Assembly (NCBI RefSeq): GCF_000296215.2
Contig: NZ_CP013949.1
Coordinates: forward strand, 6,937,501-7,001,500
Length of the DNA: 64,000 nucleotides
Direction of reading: 5' to 3'
Origin: Bradyrhizobium sp. CCGE-LA001
Lineage (GTDB): Bacteria; Pseudomonadota; Alphaproteobacteria; Rhizobiales; Xanthobacteraceae
Position numbers and translations under genes: made by a program. The notes under the pieces were generated by a model that worked only from the letters and a program-made list of their open reading frames with translations, was not told the origin of the DNA and searched no databases. Of the stretch, positions 16,974 to 25,439 are shown one piece after another (the first letter of the stretch is position 1; every line of letters begins with the position of its first letter).

Positions 16974-17440
16974 TGAAACGATTTGGTATCGCCCTGCTGG
17001 CGATCGCGATCGCCATGGGCACGAGCTCGCTGACGGCGCAGACCGTCAGCTCGGGCCTGCGCGGCCCGACCCCGCTCAACGACGAGGGGCCCGCGCCACC
17101 GATGCTGCCGAACCGCAACACCTCCGAGAAGGAGGTGCGCAACTATCCGGAGCAGCCGCCGGTGATCCCGCACAATATCGACGGCTATCAGGTCGACCTC
17201 AACGGCAACAAGTGCCTGTCCTGCCACGCGCGTGCGCGCACGGCGGAATCGCAGGCGCCGATGGTCTCGATCACGCATTTCATGGACCGTGACGGCCAGT
17301 TTCTCGGCTCGGTCTCACCGCGGCGCTTCTTCTGCACCGAATGCCACGTGCCGCAGAACACCGCCAATCCGCCCGTCAGCAACGATTTCACCGACATCGA
17401 CACGCTGCTGTCGCGCGCAAGTCCGGGTGGCCGGCGATGA
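16970..17440 (+). CDS. napB: NapB, diheme cytochrome c subunit
   Basis: A 156-aa periplasmic electron-transfer subunit. The signal peptide spans about residues 1-24 (hydrophobic FGIALLAIAIAMGTSS, cleavage near TAQ). Two heme c sites are seen, CLSCH and CTECH, each with downstream His available as ligand (for example ITHFMD). The ATG at 16970 overlaps the napA stop (ATGATG), and the stop overlaps napC by four bases. It passes electrons from NapC to NapA. Confidence 0.97.
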   Translation: MMKRFGIALLAIAIAMGTSSLTAQTVSSGLRGPTPLNDEGPAPPMLPNRNTSEKEVRNYPEQPPVIPHNIDGYQVDLNGNKCLSCHARARTAESQAPMVSITHFMDRDGQFLGSVSPRRFFCTECHVPQNTANPPVSNDFTDIDTLLSRASPGGRR

Positions 17441-18090
17441 CGACGACCGCTGACGAGCCCAACGCAGAGCTGAAAGCCAAGCGCGGCTTCATCGCGCGGA
17501 GCTGGGCCTTCGCGCTCGAGCTCTGGCAGGTGCTGACCCGGCCGAGCTCGGTGTTCGCCCTCGGCACCCTGGTGCTGGCCGGCTTCGTTGCCGGCGTGAT
17601 CTTCTGGGGCGGCTTCAACACCGCGCTGGAAATCACCAACACAGAAAAATTCTGCACCAGCTGCCACGAGATGAAGGACAACGTCTACGCCGAGCTGAAG
17701 TCGACCATCCACTTCTCCAACCGCTCGGGCGTGCGCGCGACCTGCCCGGATTGCCACGTGCCGCACAACTGGACCGACAAGATCGCGCGCAAGATGCAGG
17801 CCTCCAAGGAGGTCTGGGGCAAGATCTTCGGCACCATCGACACGAGGGAGAAATTCCAAGAGCACCGCCTCGAGCTCGCGGCGCATGAATGGGCGCGCTT
17901 CAAGGCCAACGATTCACTGGAATGCCGCAACTGCCACAGCGCCGATTCCATGGACATCACCAAGCAGTCGCCGCGGGCCTCAGTGGCGCACCAGCGCTTC
18001 CTGTTCACGAAGGAAAAGACCTGCATCGACTGCCACAAGGGCATCGCCCACCAATTGCCCGACATGCGCGGCGTTCCCGGCTGGCAGTAG
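17437..18090 (+). CDS. napC: NapC, membrane-anchored tetraheme quinol dehydrogenase
   Basis: A 217-aa NapC/NirT-family protein. One N-terminal membrane anchor (VFALGTLVLAGFVAGVIFW, about residues 38-56) is followed by four heme c motifs: CTSCH, CPDCH, CRNCH and CIDCH. It oxidises quinol and feeds NapB. It is the last gene of napEDABC; no napF, napG, napH or napK is present, which fits the rhizobial operon type. The start overlaps the napB stop. Confidence 0.97.
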   Translation: MTTTADEPNAELKAKRGFIARSWAFALELWQVLTRPSSVFALGTLVLAGFVAGVIFWGGFNTALEITNTEKFCTSCHEMKDNVYAELKSTIHFSNRSGVRATCPDCHVPHNWTDKIARKMQASKEVWGKIFGTIDTREKFQEHRLELAAHEWARFKANDSLECRNCHSADSMDITKQSPRASVAHQRFLFTKEKTCIDCHKGIAHQLPDMRGVPGWQ

Positions 18091-18177
18091 GACTATCCCG
18101 GCGGCTTGAATGGGCGGTACGAATGGTTAGTTTTGGCGGGTAGCGAATCGCCTCATTCGCCTTCCCTCAAGACAGAC

Positions 18178-19293
18178 ATGGCCACCTTCACCCCGCATCA
18201 GGATGCCGCGCTCAAGGCCGTCGGCGACTGGCTCAAAGCAAAGCCCGGCCGGAACGGCACGCCGCCGGTGTTCCGCCTGTTCGGCTTTGCCGGCACCGGC
18301 AAGACCACGCTGGCGCGGCACATCGCCGAGGGCGTCGATGGCGAGGTGAAGTTCGCCGCCTTCACCGGCAAGGCGGCCCTCGTCATGCGCAACAAGGGTT
18401 GCGACGAGGCCTCCACCATCCATTCCCTGATCTACCGTGCCCGGGAATCCGGTGAGGAGCAGCCGAGCTTCGAGTTGTGGGATGACGCGCCGGCCTCCAA
18501 GGCCAAGCTGATCGTGATCGACGAATGCTCGATGGTCGACGCCGAGCTGGGGCGCGACCTGATGTCGTTCGACTGTCCGCTGCTGGTGCTCGGCGACCCC
18601 GCGCAGCTGCCGCCGATCCAGGGCGGCGGCTTCTTCACCAATTCGGAGCCGGACGCAATGCTGACCGAGGTGCATCGCCAGGCCCAGGACGATCCGATCG
18701 TGCGGATGTCGATGGACGTCCGCGAGGGCCGCGAGCTCGACATCGGCCGCTATGGCGAGAGCGAGGTGGTCTCGCGCAAGGAGCTCGATCCCGACCGCGT
18801 CATGGGCGCCGACCAGGTGCTGGTCGGCCGCAACAACACGCGCCGCGCCTACAACATGCGGGTGCGCCAGCGCCAGAACATCGAGGACCAGTTTCCCGTC
18901 GCCGGCGACAAGCTGGTGTGCCTGCGCAACAACCGCAAGAAGGGCTTGTTCAACGGCGGGCTGTGGCGCGTCAAGTCGCGCAACACGTCGCGCTCGAAGT
19001 CGCGCATCCTCTCGATGCGCCTGATGCCGGACGAGGATTTCGGGCACAAGGTGACCAAGGTCTCGGTGCGCGCCGACTGCTTCGAGGGCGGCATCGAGCA
19101 GATCGCCTGGGAGCAGCGCAAGCCTTATGACGAGTTCGACTACGGCTATGTGCTGACCGTGCACAAGTCGCAGGGCTCGCAATGGGACGACGTCGTGCTG
19201 TTCGACGAGAGCTTCGCGTTCGGGGAATCCCGGGCGCGGTGGCTGTATACGGGGATTACGCGCGCGGCGAAGCGGTTGAGTATTGTCGTTTAA
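18178..19293 (+). CDS. RecD/Dda-like ATP-dependent DNA helicase (superfamily 1)
   Basis: A 371-aa single-protein SF1 helicase. Walker A is GFAGTGKTT near residue 38, Walker B is VIDECSMVD, motif III is GDPAQLPPI, and motif VI-like sequences VHKSQGSQWDDV and WLYTGITRA lie at the C-terminus in the UvrD_C_2-like half. It is shorter than RecD of RecBCD and resembles stand-alone Dda-type helicases. It starts 87 bp after napC with no clear ribosome site. It is unrelated in function and probably has its own promoter. Confidence 0.88.
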   Translation: MATFTPHQDAALKAVGDWLKAKPGRNGTPPVFRLFGFAGTGKTTLARHIAEGVDGEVKFAAFTGKAALVMRNKGCDEASTIHSLIYRARESGEEQPSFELWDDAPASKAKLIVIDECSMVDAELGRDLMSFDCPLLVLGDPAQLPPIQGGGFFTNSEPDAMLTEVHRQAQDDPIVRMSMDVREGRELDIGRYGESEVVSRKELDPDRVMGADQVLVGRNNTRRAYNMRVRQRQNIEDQFPVAGDKLVCLRNNRKKGLFNGGLWRVKSRNTSRSKSRILSMRLMPDEDFGHKVTKVSVRADCFEGGIEQIAWEQRKPYDEFDYGYVLTVHKSQGSQWDDVVLFDESFAFGESRARWLYTGITRAAKRLSIVV

Positions 19294-19304
19294 GACTCCG
19301 CTCC

Positions 19305-19395
19305 CGTAGGGTGGGCAAAGGCGCAACGCGCCGTGCCCACCATCTCTCCACACGCACTAGAAATGGTGGGCACGCTTCGCTTTGCCCACCCTACG
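19305..19395. repeat. Long palindromic intergenic repeat (gtgggcaaag family)
   Basis: Outer arms CGTAGGGTGGGCAAAG (19305-19320) and CTTTGCCCACCCTACG (19380-19395) are perfectly complementary. Inner arms GTGCCCACCAT and ATGGTGGGCAC (19333-19373) form a second stem. The element lies between the convergent helicase and caspase genes and may also end both transcripts. Its core recurs at 33159-33193. Confidence 0.85.
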
Positions 19396-19410
19396 AGACC
19401 TGATTGCTCG

Positions 19411-21096
19411 TCATTTCCCCGCGACAAAATAAAAGTCCTCTCTTCCCGGCGGTGAGCCGTAGGTGAACGGCTGCTGCTCGTGCTTGGTCGCGGCCCAGAC
19501 ATCGTCGCGGACGATGTCGAACAGCTTTCGGATCTCGACGCGCGGCTGCTTGATCTCGCGGGCGAGCGCGGTGGCGAACGGGCTGTTGGCGGCACCATCG
19601 CCGTCCATCGCGGTCTCGCCGTGCTTGGCGGCATAGACCACCATGAATCCGTCGCCGGGCTCGATGTTGGAAAAACCCTTGTCGACGAGCTTCAGCGCCA
19701 GCGTGCGCTGCATGGTCGGCGCGAACGGATTGTCGCGGCAGGCATCCAGGACCACGAGCCGCATCTTTCGTGCGGCGCCGACCGCGGCGATCACCTGCTC
19801 CAGGGCAACCGCCTGGGTCTCGGCGTCCTTGTCGGCGGCGAGCTTGGCATCAACAGGAACGAGATAGTTCACCCCGCCGATCTCGAAACCGTGGCCGGCA
19901 TAATAGACCACGGCCCAATCGGCCTTTTCCGCCTCATTGGCAAAGGTCTGCAACGCCTCGAAGAACTTGTCGCGGGTGAGATCGCTGACGGATATCACGG
20001 TCTGGAAGCCGACATCGCGCAGCACGCCGGCGATCAGTTTGGAGTCGCGCAGTGGATTGGGCAGGGCATGGACGTTCTTGTAGGCGCCATTGCCGATCAC
20101 CAGCGCGACGCGGCGCCCGGCGGGTGCGCCGCCCGGCGTTTGCGGCGTCAACGCGGCGAGCCGCTCCTGGGCGATGGCGCGGGCGCGCGCGACGTCGATC
20201 TCGTCCAACCTGGTCAGCGAATAGGCCGCGGCGCGGTAATCGGCGCGGGCCTGGGCGAGATCCTTCCTCCGCTCGTAGATCTGGCCACGGCCGGAATGGG
20301 CGCGGACATTGTTGGGATTGATCTGGAGGGCCGCGTTGTAGTCCTTGAGCGCCGCATCGAGGTCGCCCTTCATCATGTTGACGTCGGCGCGATTGTTGAT
20401 CACGAACACGTTCTTCGGCTGCTTCTCGATCAGGCCGCTGCAGTCGGCAAGGGCCTGCGCGTACTTCCCCATCATGCCGTAGGTGATGCAGCGGCTGCCG
20501 GCGATCTGCGGCGCGGCCGCATCGATCTTCTCGGCCTCGGCGAAATCGGCGAGGGCGCCGTCGAAATCCTTCATCAGCGTGCGCACGCGGGCGCGGTTGG
20601 TCCAGGCGAGCAGGAATTTCGGCGTGTATTTGATCGACAGGCTGAAATCGTCGAGCGCGCTTTGCAGCGCGCCCCGGCGCAGGTGGATGACCCCGCGATT
20701 GTTGTAGGGGACGCCGTAGGCCGGCCGCTTCTGGAGCGCGAGGTTGTAGTCGGCCATCGCGAGATCCTCCTTCCCGCTGCGCTCATAGGCGAGGCCGCGC
20801 AGGTTGAGGGTCACTACATAGTCGGGATCGAGGTCGAGCGCGGTGGACAAGACCTCGATCGCGCGCACGTAGTCGCGCTTGTTGAGCAGCGTGCTGCCGC
20901 GCACGGAGAGCGCGATCGCCTTGTCCTTGCCGGCGACCCGGTCGGCGCTGAGCAGATTGTCGCAGGCGGCGGCGCGGGCCGGCAGCTCCGCCTGGCGGTC
21001 GCGGCAAATGGCGAGATCGTCGCCGGCTTGATCGGCTGCGGCAGTGGAGACAAAGGCGGCCAGAGCGGCGAGGGTCAGGGAAACGACGCGCAGCAT
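19411..21096 (-). CDS. Exported TPR-caspase (orthocaspase/peptidase C14-like) protein
   Basis: A 561-aa protein with a signal peptide (about residues 1-21, ending AAADQ). It has about six TPR units (about 60-300), with typical NLRGLAYERSGKEDLAMADYN and NNRGVIHLRRGALQSALDDF repeats. The caspase-like p20 domain runs from about 330. The catalytic dyad is visible: His402 in YYAGHGFEIGG and Cys453 in VVLDACRDNPF. The family cleaves after basic residues in characterised cases. The export signal and TPR array suggest a periplasmic protease or signalling scaffold. It is alone on the minus strand, and its substrate is unknown. Confidence 0.88.
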   Translation of the reverse strand: MLRVVSLTLAALAAFVSTAAADQAGDDLAICRDRQAELPARAAACDNLLSADRVAGKDKAIALSVRGSTLLNKRDYVRAIEVLSTALDLDPDYVVTLNLRGLAYERSGKEDLAMADYNLALQKRPAYGVPYNNRGVIHLRRGALQSALDDFSLSIKYTPKFLLAWTNRARVRTLMKDFDGALADFAEAEKIDAAAPQIAGSRCITYGMMGKYAQALADCSGLIEKQPKNVFVINNRADVNMMKGDLDAALKDYNAALQINPNNVRAHSGRGQIYERRKDLAQARADYRAAAYSLTRLDEIDVARARAIAQERLAALTPQTPGGAPAGRRVALVIGNGAYKNVHALPNPLRDSKLIAGVLRDVGFQTVISVSDLTRDKFFEALQTFANEAEKADWAVVYYAGHGFEIGGVNYLVPVDAKLAADKDAETQAVALEQVIAAVGAARKMRLVVLDACRDNPFAPTMQRTLALKLVDKGFSNIEPGDGFMVVYAAKHGETAMDGDGAANSPFATALAREIKQPRVEIRKLFDIVRDDVWAATKHEQQPFTYGSPPGREDFYFVAGK

Positions 21097-21346
21097 GTTG
21101 TCAGGTCAGCTCCAGTCACCATTCCTATAGTCGATCGTCGATCGCGCGGGTTCATCTAGCGCGGAGTTCCACGTCCCGCCAAGCCGGCCCGTCCCGCCCC
21201 GCTAAGCGTCCTCACGGTCTCGTGTCCGCCCCAGCGTAACAATCGCAAGCGATGTCCGTATCTCGAATGATGCAAATGCCGCCGGGCAGGCTGTTCGCCC
21301 GGGCCCGGCCGCCTTAGACTGTCAGACCTTCGGAAAGAGGATCGCC

Positions 21347-22051
21347 ATGCGCCGACCTGCCGTCCTGTCCCTGCTCGCCGCAACCGCCGCGCTCTCGCTG
21401 GCCTTTGCCATGCCGTCCCGGGCTGCCGAGGATGCGGTCGTGATCCCCGCCCCCGCCACCGATACAGCGTCCGCGAGCGGAATCCAGACTGCCGTCATCG
21501 CCGGCGGCTGCTTCTGGGGCGTCCAAGGCGTCTTCCAGCACACTGCGGGCGTGGTCAACGCCGTGTCCGGCTACGCCGGCGGCACCAAGGCGACCGCCGA
21601 CTACCAGAGCGTCTCGAGCGGCCGCACCGGCCATGCCGAGGCCGTCGAGATCAAATACGATCCGCAGAAGATCTCTTACGGCAAGATCCTCCAGATCTAT
21701 TTCTCGGTGGTGCACGACCCGACCCAGCTGAACCGCCAGGGCCCTGACGTCGGCCCGCAATATCGCTCGGCGATCTTCACCACCTCCGACGAGCAGAAGA
21801 AGGTGGCAGAGGCCTATATCGCCCAGCTCAACGGCGCGAAGGTCTTCAAGAAGCCGATCGTGACCAAGGTCGGCGCGCTGGAGGCGTTCTATCCGGCGGA
21901 AGCCTACCACCAGGATTATCTGACGCTGCACCCGAACCAGCCCTACATCGCCTATAACGACATCCCGAAGGTCGAGAACCTGAAAAAGCTGTTCGCGGAT
22001 AACTACATTGAAAAGCCGACGCTGGTGAATGCCAGCAAGGCCACCAACTGA
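21347..22051 (+). CDS. msrA: Peptide-methionine (S)-S-oxide reductase MsrA, exported form
   Basis: A 234-aa MsrA with an N-terminal signal peptide (cleavage near PSRAAED) and the active-site motif AGGCFWGVQGVF. Other family features are SGYAGGTKATADYQSVSSG, HAEAVEIKYDP and a C-terminal EAYHQDYL. It repairs S-form methionine sulfoxide in proteins, here in the periplasm. It lies 30 bp before msrB and forms a two-gene repair operon with it. The recycling reductant in the periplasm is not identified. Confidence 0.94.
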   Translation: MRRPAVLSLLAATAALSLAFAMPSRAAEDAVVIPAPATDTASASGIQTAVIAGGCFWGVQGVFQHTAGVVNAVSGYAGGTKATADYQSVSSGRTGHAEAVEIKYDPQKISYGKILQIYFSVVHDPTQLNRQGPDVGPQYRSAIFTTSDEQKKVAEAYIAQLNGAKVFKKPIVTKVGALEAFYPAEAYHQDYLTLHPNQPYIAYNDIPKVENLKKLFADNYIEKPTLVNASKATN

Positions 22052-22081
22052 TCGCGAGATCCATCAAAGAACGGGAGACCC

Positions 22082-22501
22082 ATGCCCGACACCAGGACGA
22101 AAACCACCGAAGACAAGGTCATCAAGAGCGACGAGCAGTGGCGGCGCGAGCTGACGCCGATGCAGTACGCGGTGCTGCGCGAGAAGGCGACCGAGCGGCC
22201 CTTCTCCGGCGAGTATGAGCACGACCACCGTGCCGGCACTTACGTGTGCGCCGGCTGCGGCAACGTGCTGTTCGAGTCGGATGCCAAGTTCGATTCCGGC
22301 TGCGGCTGGCCGAGCTTCACTCAGCCGGCGGTCGAGAGCCATATCGACGAGGAGCGCGACGTTAGCCACGGCATGATCCGCACCGAGGTGCTGTGCTCCA
22401 AGTGCAGCGGCCATCTCGGCCATGTCTTCCCCGACGGTCCCGGGCCGACCGGCCTGCGCTATTGCATCAATTCGGCGGCACTCAAGCTGGAGCCGAAATA
22501 A
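22082..22501 (+). CDS. msrB: Peptide-methionine (R)-S-oxide reductase MsrB
   Basis: A 139-aa MsrB without a signal peptide. It carries the zinc-binding cysteines CAGCG and CSKCSG, the GCGWPSF motif, GHVFPDGP and the catalytic Cys in GLRYCINSAAL. It reduces R-form methionine sulfoxide in the cytoplasm. It is co-directional with the exported msrA, 30 bp downstream, so the two partners appear to act in different compartments. A terminator follows directly. Confidence 0.95.
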   Translation: MPDTRTKTTEDKVIKSDEQWRRELTPMQYAVLREKATERPFSGEYEHDHRAGTYVCAGCGNVLFESDAKFDSGCGWPSFTQPAVESHIDEERDVSHGMIRTEVLCSKCSGHLGHVFPDGPGPTGLRYCINSAALKLEPK

Positions 22502-22509
22502 ACCCAAGG

Positions 22510-22555
22510 CCACGGCGGGTTCCGAGTTGGAACCCGCTGTGGCGATGTGCTTTTC
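22510..22555 (+). terminator. Rho-independent terminator after msrB
   Basis: A 14-bp stem (22510-22523 with 22529-22542, one G-U pair) with a 5-nt loop, followed by a short T-rich run (TTTTCTC). Confidence 0.75.
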
Positions 22556-22607
22556 TCTCCCGGCGGCGCGGCCGTCCTCGCATTTGGCGGCCGCCAGGGA
22601 GGATGCC

Positions 22608-22772
22608 ATGTCACTCGGGACCATCCTGATCATCCTGGTGATCATCTATCTGCTGGGGGGCCTGTCCGGCCGGATCGGCGGCTATGGCTATGGCCTTGGC
22701 CATTCCGGCATGGGAATCGGCGGCGTCGTGCTGGTGGTGTTGGTCGTGCTGCTGCTTCTCGGCAAACTGTAA
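22608..22772 (+). CDS. DUF3309 family small membrane protein
   Basis: A 54-aa protein made of a hydrophobic N-terminus (SLGTILIILVIIYLLGG), a Gly/Tyr-rich loop (GRIGGYGYGLGHSGMGIGG) and a second hydrophobic segment ending LLLLGKL. This is the full pattern of DUF3309. A GGGAGGA site precedes the ATG. Function unknown. Confidence 0.8.
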   Translation: MSLGTILIILVIIYLLGGLSGRIGGYGYGLGHSGMGIGGVVLVVLVVLLLLGKL

Positions 22773-22986
22773 GCCGTACAACTTATTGAAATTGCTGAAG
22801 TTATCGCCCGCGCGGGGCTGCCATGCGTGGATTCATCATCTCGCATCGCGGGGGTCGCATTTTTGTCAAATCGGGCTATATTAGAGGACGAAAATGACAT
22901 GTGCGGCGGGCCCGCTCGATTGCGGCCCCTCCCCTCCCAAACCCCACGCGCTTAAAGCCCCAGAGAAGATCACGAGGTCTTTGACC

Positions 22987-23274
22987 ATGCGTCCACTGCG
23001 TCCGTTTAACTTCAACACCTCCGCCGAACTCTTCCCCGCCGCGATCCGCAAGAAGAAGCGCGCGGGCTTCACCTATCGCCGGTTCGGCACCGCCGCCGAG
23101 GCCGTGCAGTTCGCGATGGAGCAATTGCCGACGGATTCGTTGAACGGCGCCTATCTGCAGGTCGAGGAAGCGCGCTTCGACCAGAACGGCATCCGCTCGC
23201 TCTATGAGAGCGAGGCCTTCCCGCTACCCCGCCGCCGCAAGCTGGACACCGAGACCGACGCCGACGCGGCGTAA
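22987..23274 (+). CDS. Conserved hypothetical protein
   Basis: A 95-aa cytoplasmic protein that begins MRPLRPFNFNTSAELFPAAI and contains GTAAEAVQFAMEQLPTDSL. The later YLQVEEARFDQNGIRSLYES looks like a short mixed alpha/beta fold. Charged residues dominate and there is no membrane segment. The start at 22987 is preferred over 22894 on composition. A strong terminator follows. I cannot name a family. Confidence 0.65.
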   Translation: MRPLRPFNFNTSAELFPAAIRKKKRAGFTYRRFGTAAEAVQFAMEQLPTDSLNGAYLQVEEARFDQNGIRSLYESEAFPLPRRRKLDTETDADAA

Positions 23275-23300
23275 CTTTTCCCAACACCGTTCGATGTGCG

Positions 23301-23343
23301 CAAAAGGCGCGATGGCTGAAAGGCTGTCGCGCCTTTTGTGTTT
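23301..23343. terminator. Bidirectional-type terminator hairpin
   Basis: Stem CAAAAGGCGCGA (23301-23312) pairs with TCGCGCCTTTTG (23327-23338), 12 bp with a 14-nt loop. T-rich and A-rich flanks would allow termination from either side. Confidence 0.75.
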
Positions 23344-23364
23344 TCGGCTTTCGTGCTTCCACAA

Positions 23365-23450
23365 CGTCATGGCCCGGCTTGTCCCGGCCATCCGCGCCTT
23401 GCGCCGCAGCACGACGAACGTGGATGCCCGGAACAAGCCCGGGCATGACG
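23365..23450. repeat. Palindromic intergenic repeat (cgtcatggcc family), copy 1
   Basis: An 86-bp element whose ends CGTCATGGCCCGGCTTGTC and the reverse-complementary GACAAGCCCGGGCATGACG-like end (slightly diverged) form a long stem. The same element recurs at 25746-25831. It is of the type dispersed many times in rhizobial intergenic DNA. Confidence 0.85.
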
Positions 23451-23490
23451 ACCCGTCATGCCTACTCATCAATTGCGAAGAGGAACGCTT

Positions 23491-24048
23491 CTACATCCGC
23501 GGCTGCTTCTCCAGCCAGCGCTGGAGCAGGCGCACATTGCGCATATTGGCGCGGAACATGACGTCGAAGGCGTCGCCCGCGAAGGGGACCAGGCCGACCA
23601 CGCCGTCGACTGCGACATTGCCGAGCATGCGCGCGGTGATGTACCAGGGCGCGCCGAGCGCTCGCGCCTCGCGCACCAGCCACAGCGAGATCGCGGTGGT
23701 GATGATGTCGCCGACGACCGGGATCAGACCGATCAGCCCGTCGATGCCGTAACGGATATTGGTGCCGGGCAGGATGAAGGCGACGTCGAGCAGTTTCGCG
23801 ATCGCCTCGAGCCGCGCAATCCGCTGCTCGCGCGTCAGATTGCCGAACGGATTGCCAGCAAACGGATTGTCCCTGCCGAACTCAAAGCGAAACTCGCGAA
23901 ATCTCTGCTCCAGCGTTTCGGGGCGGATCTCGTGTCCCTCCTGATCGATGATCGGCCCGCGCGTCTCCTTGCCGGAGAAGGTTGCGCGCGAGCCGCCTCC
24001 CGAACGGGATCGGCGCGGGGCAATGATATCGTCGTCGGACATGGTCAT
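23491..24048 (-). CDS. DUF4112 family protein
   Basis: About 185 aa. The N-terminal 80 residues are basic and probably disordered. The C-terminal 100 contain the DUF4112 repeat pattern GIDGLIGLIPVVGDIITTA and VDGVVGLVPFAGDAFDVMFRA, two similar amphipathic or membrane-associated hairpins. The start could be 24048 or 24042 (both ATG), while longer starts give an implausible Arg-rich tail. It is 61 bp downstream of the DUF5413-like membrane gene on the same strand. Function unknown. Confidence 0.82.
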   Translation of the reverse strand: MTMSDDDIIAPRRSRSGGGSRATFSGKETRGPIIDQEGHEIRPETLEQRFREFRFEFGRDNPFAGNPFGNLTREQRIARLEAIAKLLDVAFILPGTNIRYGIDGLIGLIPVVGDIITTAISLWLVREARALGAPWYITARMLGNVAVDGVVGLVPFAGDAFDVMFRANMRNVRLLQRWLEKQPRM

Positions 24049-24109
24049 GGTCTCTAGGGAACGCGCCGCCGCGGCGGAGGTTGCTGCGCCGCGCCCGAAA
24101 GTCGCGCGC

Positions 24110-24535
24110 TCAGGTCGGCGCCGCCACCGCCGGCGGCTCCTCGACATATCTATGCACGAGCCAGGACGAAATCACCGCCGGCACGAAGCCGACCAGGCCG
24201 TACAGGATGAACTGCACCGCACCCGAATCCGGCCCGCGGGAGGAGTAGGTCATCGAGGCCAGGATGAAGGCGAACAGGCCGACCAGCAGCATTCGCACGC
24301 CCGGGCCGATCCGCCTTATATGGACCAGGATGTCGTCGACCGCGCCGATCATCAGCGCGGGCAGGAAGCCGAACAGATAGCTGTATTGCAGCGTCTTGAA
24401 GAACACCGCGAACAGCTTTCCGACCTCGCCGAGGCTGGTCTGGGCCCAATAGCCGGACTGATAGGTCGTCGTCAGCAGCAGCAGGAACCCGCCGACGAAC
24501 GGACCGACCAGCGCAAACACCAGATAGCGTTTCAT
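24110..24535 (-). CDS. Small integral membrane protein (DUF5413-like)
   Basis: 141 aa with four predicted membrane helices: YLVFALVGPFVGGFLLLL, a second around YSYLFGFLPALMIGAV, MLLVGLFAFILASMTY and IPLYG-like FILYGLVGFVPAVISSWLV. It resembles DUF5413 proteins of Bradyrhizobium. The match is from memory of the pattern, so the name is tentative. It is probably transcribed with the DUF4112 gene downstream. Confidence 0.65.
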   Translation of the reverse strand: MKRYLVFALVGPFVGGFLLLLTTTYQSGYWAQTSLGEVGKLFAVFFKTLQYSYLFGFLPALMIGAVDDILVHIRRIGPGVRMLLVGLFAFILASMTYSSRGPDSGAVQFILYGLVGFVPAVISSWLVHRYVEEPPAVAAPT

Positions 24536-24679
24536 CGAGCCACCTCTTGGACTTCCACAGCTTTATAGCAGCGCCGCGGGAACCTTGAACAGCGGGCGCC
24601 GGCCCCTGAAGGGGGAACAAGTGGCAGGGCGACGAGTTCATGCATGACCTGAATTTACCTCTGTCCGATTGGAGCGCCG

Positions 24680-24922
24680 ATGGCCCGCAAAATTCTCCTG
24701 GCGACGATCATGCTGGCAGCCTTGACCGGTGTTTCGGAGGGGCCTGCTTTCGCGCAAGGCCACATGGGCACGCCGCAGGAACAGAAGGCCTGCACGCGAG
24801 ACGCACAGCGCTTCTGCCGCAAGGACCTCGGCAACGACATGGCGGTACAAGGTTGCCTGCAAGCCAATCGCGCCAAGCTGTCGAAGTCCTGCAGCAATGT
24901 ATTCAAGAGCCACGGCATGTGA
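24680..24922 (+). CDS. Small exported Cys-rich protein (paralogue 1)
   Basis: An 80-aa protein with a signal peptide (ILLATIMLAALTGVSEG, cleavage near AFAQG) and a 45-residue mature domain with four cysteines. It reads CTRDAQRFCRKDL, then CLQANRAKLSKSC. The same spacing is found in the protein at 25440, 0.8 kb away (CTGDAMRLCSSEI, CMVRNKANVSPGC). This fits cysteine-rich-repeat periplasmic proteins with two disulfides. A GGAG site lies before the ATG. Function unknown. Confidence 0.72.
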   Translation: MARKILLATIMLAALTGVSEGPAFAQGHMGTPQEQKACTRDAQRFCRKDLGNDMAVQGCLQANRAKLSKSCSNVFKSHGM

Positions 24923-24958
24923 AGACCGGCACCATCCCGGCGAATGGAGCGTGAAGCC

Positions 24959-25189
24959 ATGTTACGCGATGAACAACTCTCCATCCTCCGGGATATCAGC
25001 CAATCCGTTGCCTTCGCCGACGACCGCCAAGGCAAGGTAGGCCAATTGATCGCCGACGGTTACGTGATGAAGGACGGCGACCTGTTCGAACTCACGGCCA
25101 AGGGCGTCACCGCGGTCGAGGAACATGCCGCATCACTCGGCGCGAGCGATGCGGAGCAAGCGGGTGCATCCTCGGATCGGCTGATGTGA
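24959..25189 (+). CDS. Small hypothetical protein (possible winged-helix-like)
   Basis: A 76-aa cytoplasmic protein with LRDISQSVAFADDRQGKVGQ, then LIADGYVMKDGDLFELTAKG and VTAVEEHAASL. The order helix, then GYV--DGD-FELT-KG looks like the end of a small winged-helix domain (recognition helix and wing), but it is too short to be sure. It lies between the two Cys-rich paralogues. The start at 24959 has a GGAG site. Confidence 0.55.
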   Translation: MLRDEQLSILRDISQSVAFADDRQGKVGQLIADGYVMKDGDLFELTAKGVTAVEEHAASLGASDAEQAGASSDRLM

Positions 25190-25439
25190 GCACGCGCGAC
25201 GTGACTCGCGTGCAACAATTGCGAATTCCTTCGCGCTGACCATTGCAGCCGCCGGGCAATGGCGCATACTTCGCTCGGGCGGCGCAGCACTTTTCGATTC
25301 GAACATCAAGAAATCGAGCGACCACATGCGGGACTTAAGTTCCCGGCGTGAAGGCTGTGACATGCGGCAGATCAAGCCGCGTGCGGCGCCCCAAAAACCA
25401 AGTGGCTCAAGCCCAAGGGAAATCGGGGACCCATTCCGC

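Noticed and set aside
19480..21159. 559-codon frame antisense to the caspase gene
   Set aside because: The translation is Ala/Gly/Arg/Val-rich without domains; the opposite strand has the full TPR-caspase protein.
22786..22799. FixK-like TTGA...TGAA sequence after the DUF3309 gene
   Set aside because: The second half-site is GAA instead of CAA, and the nearest downstream start (22987) is almost 190 bp away.
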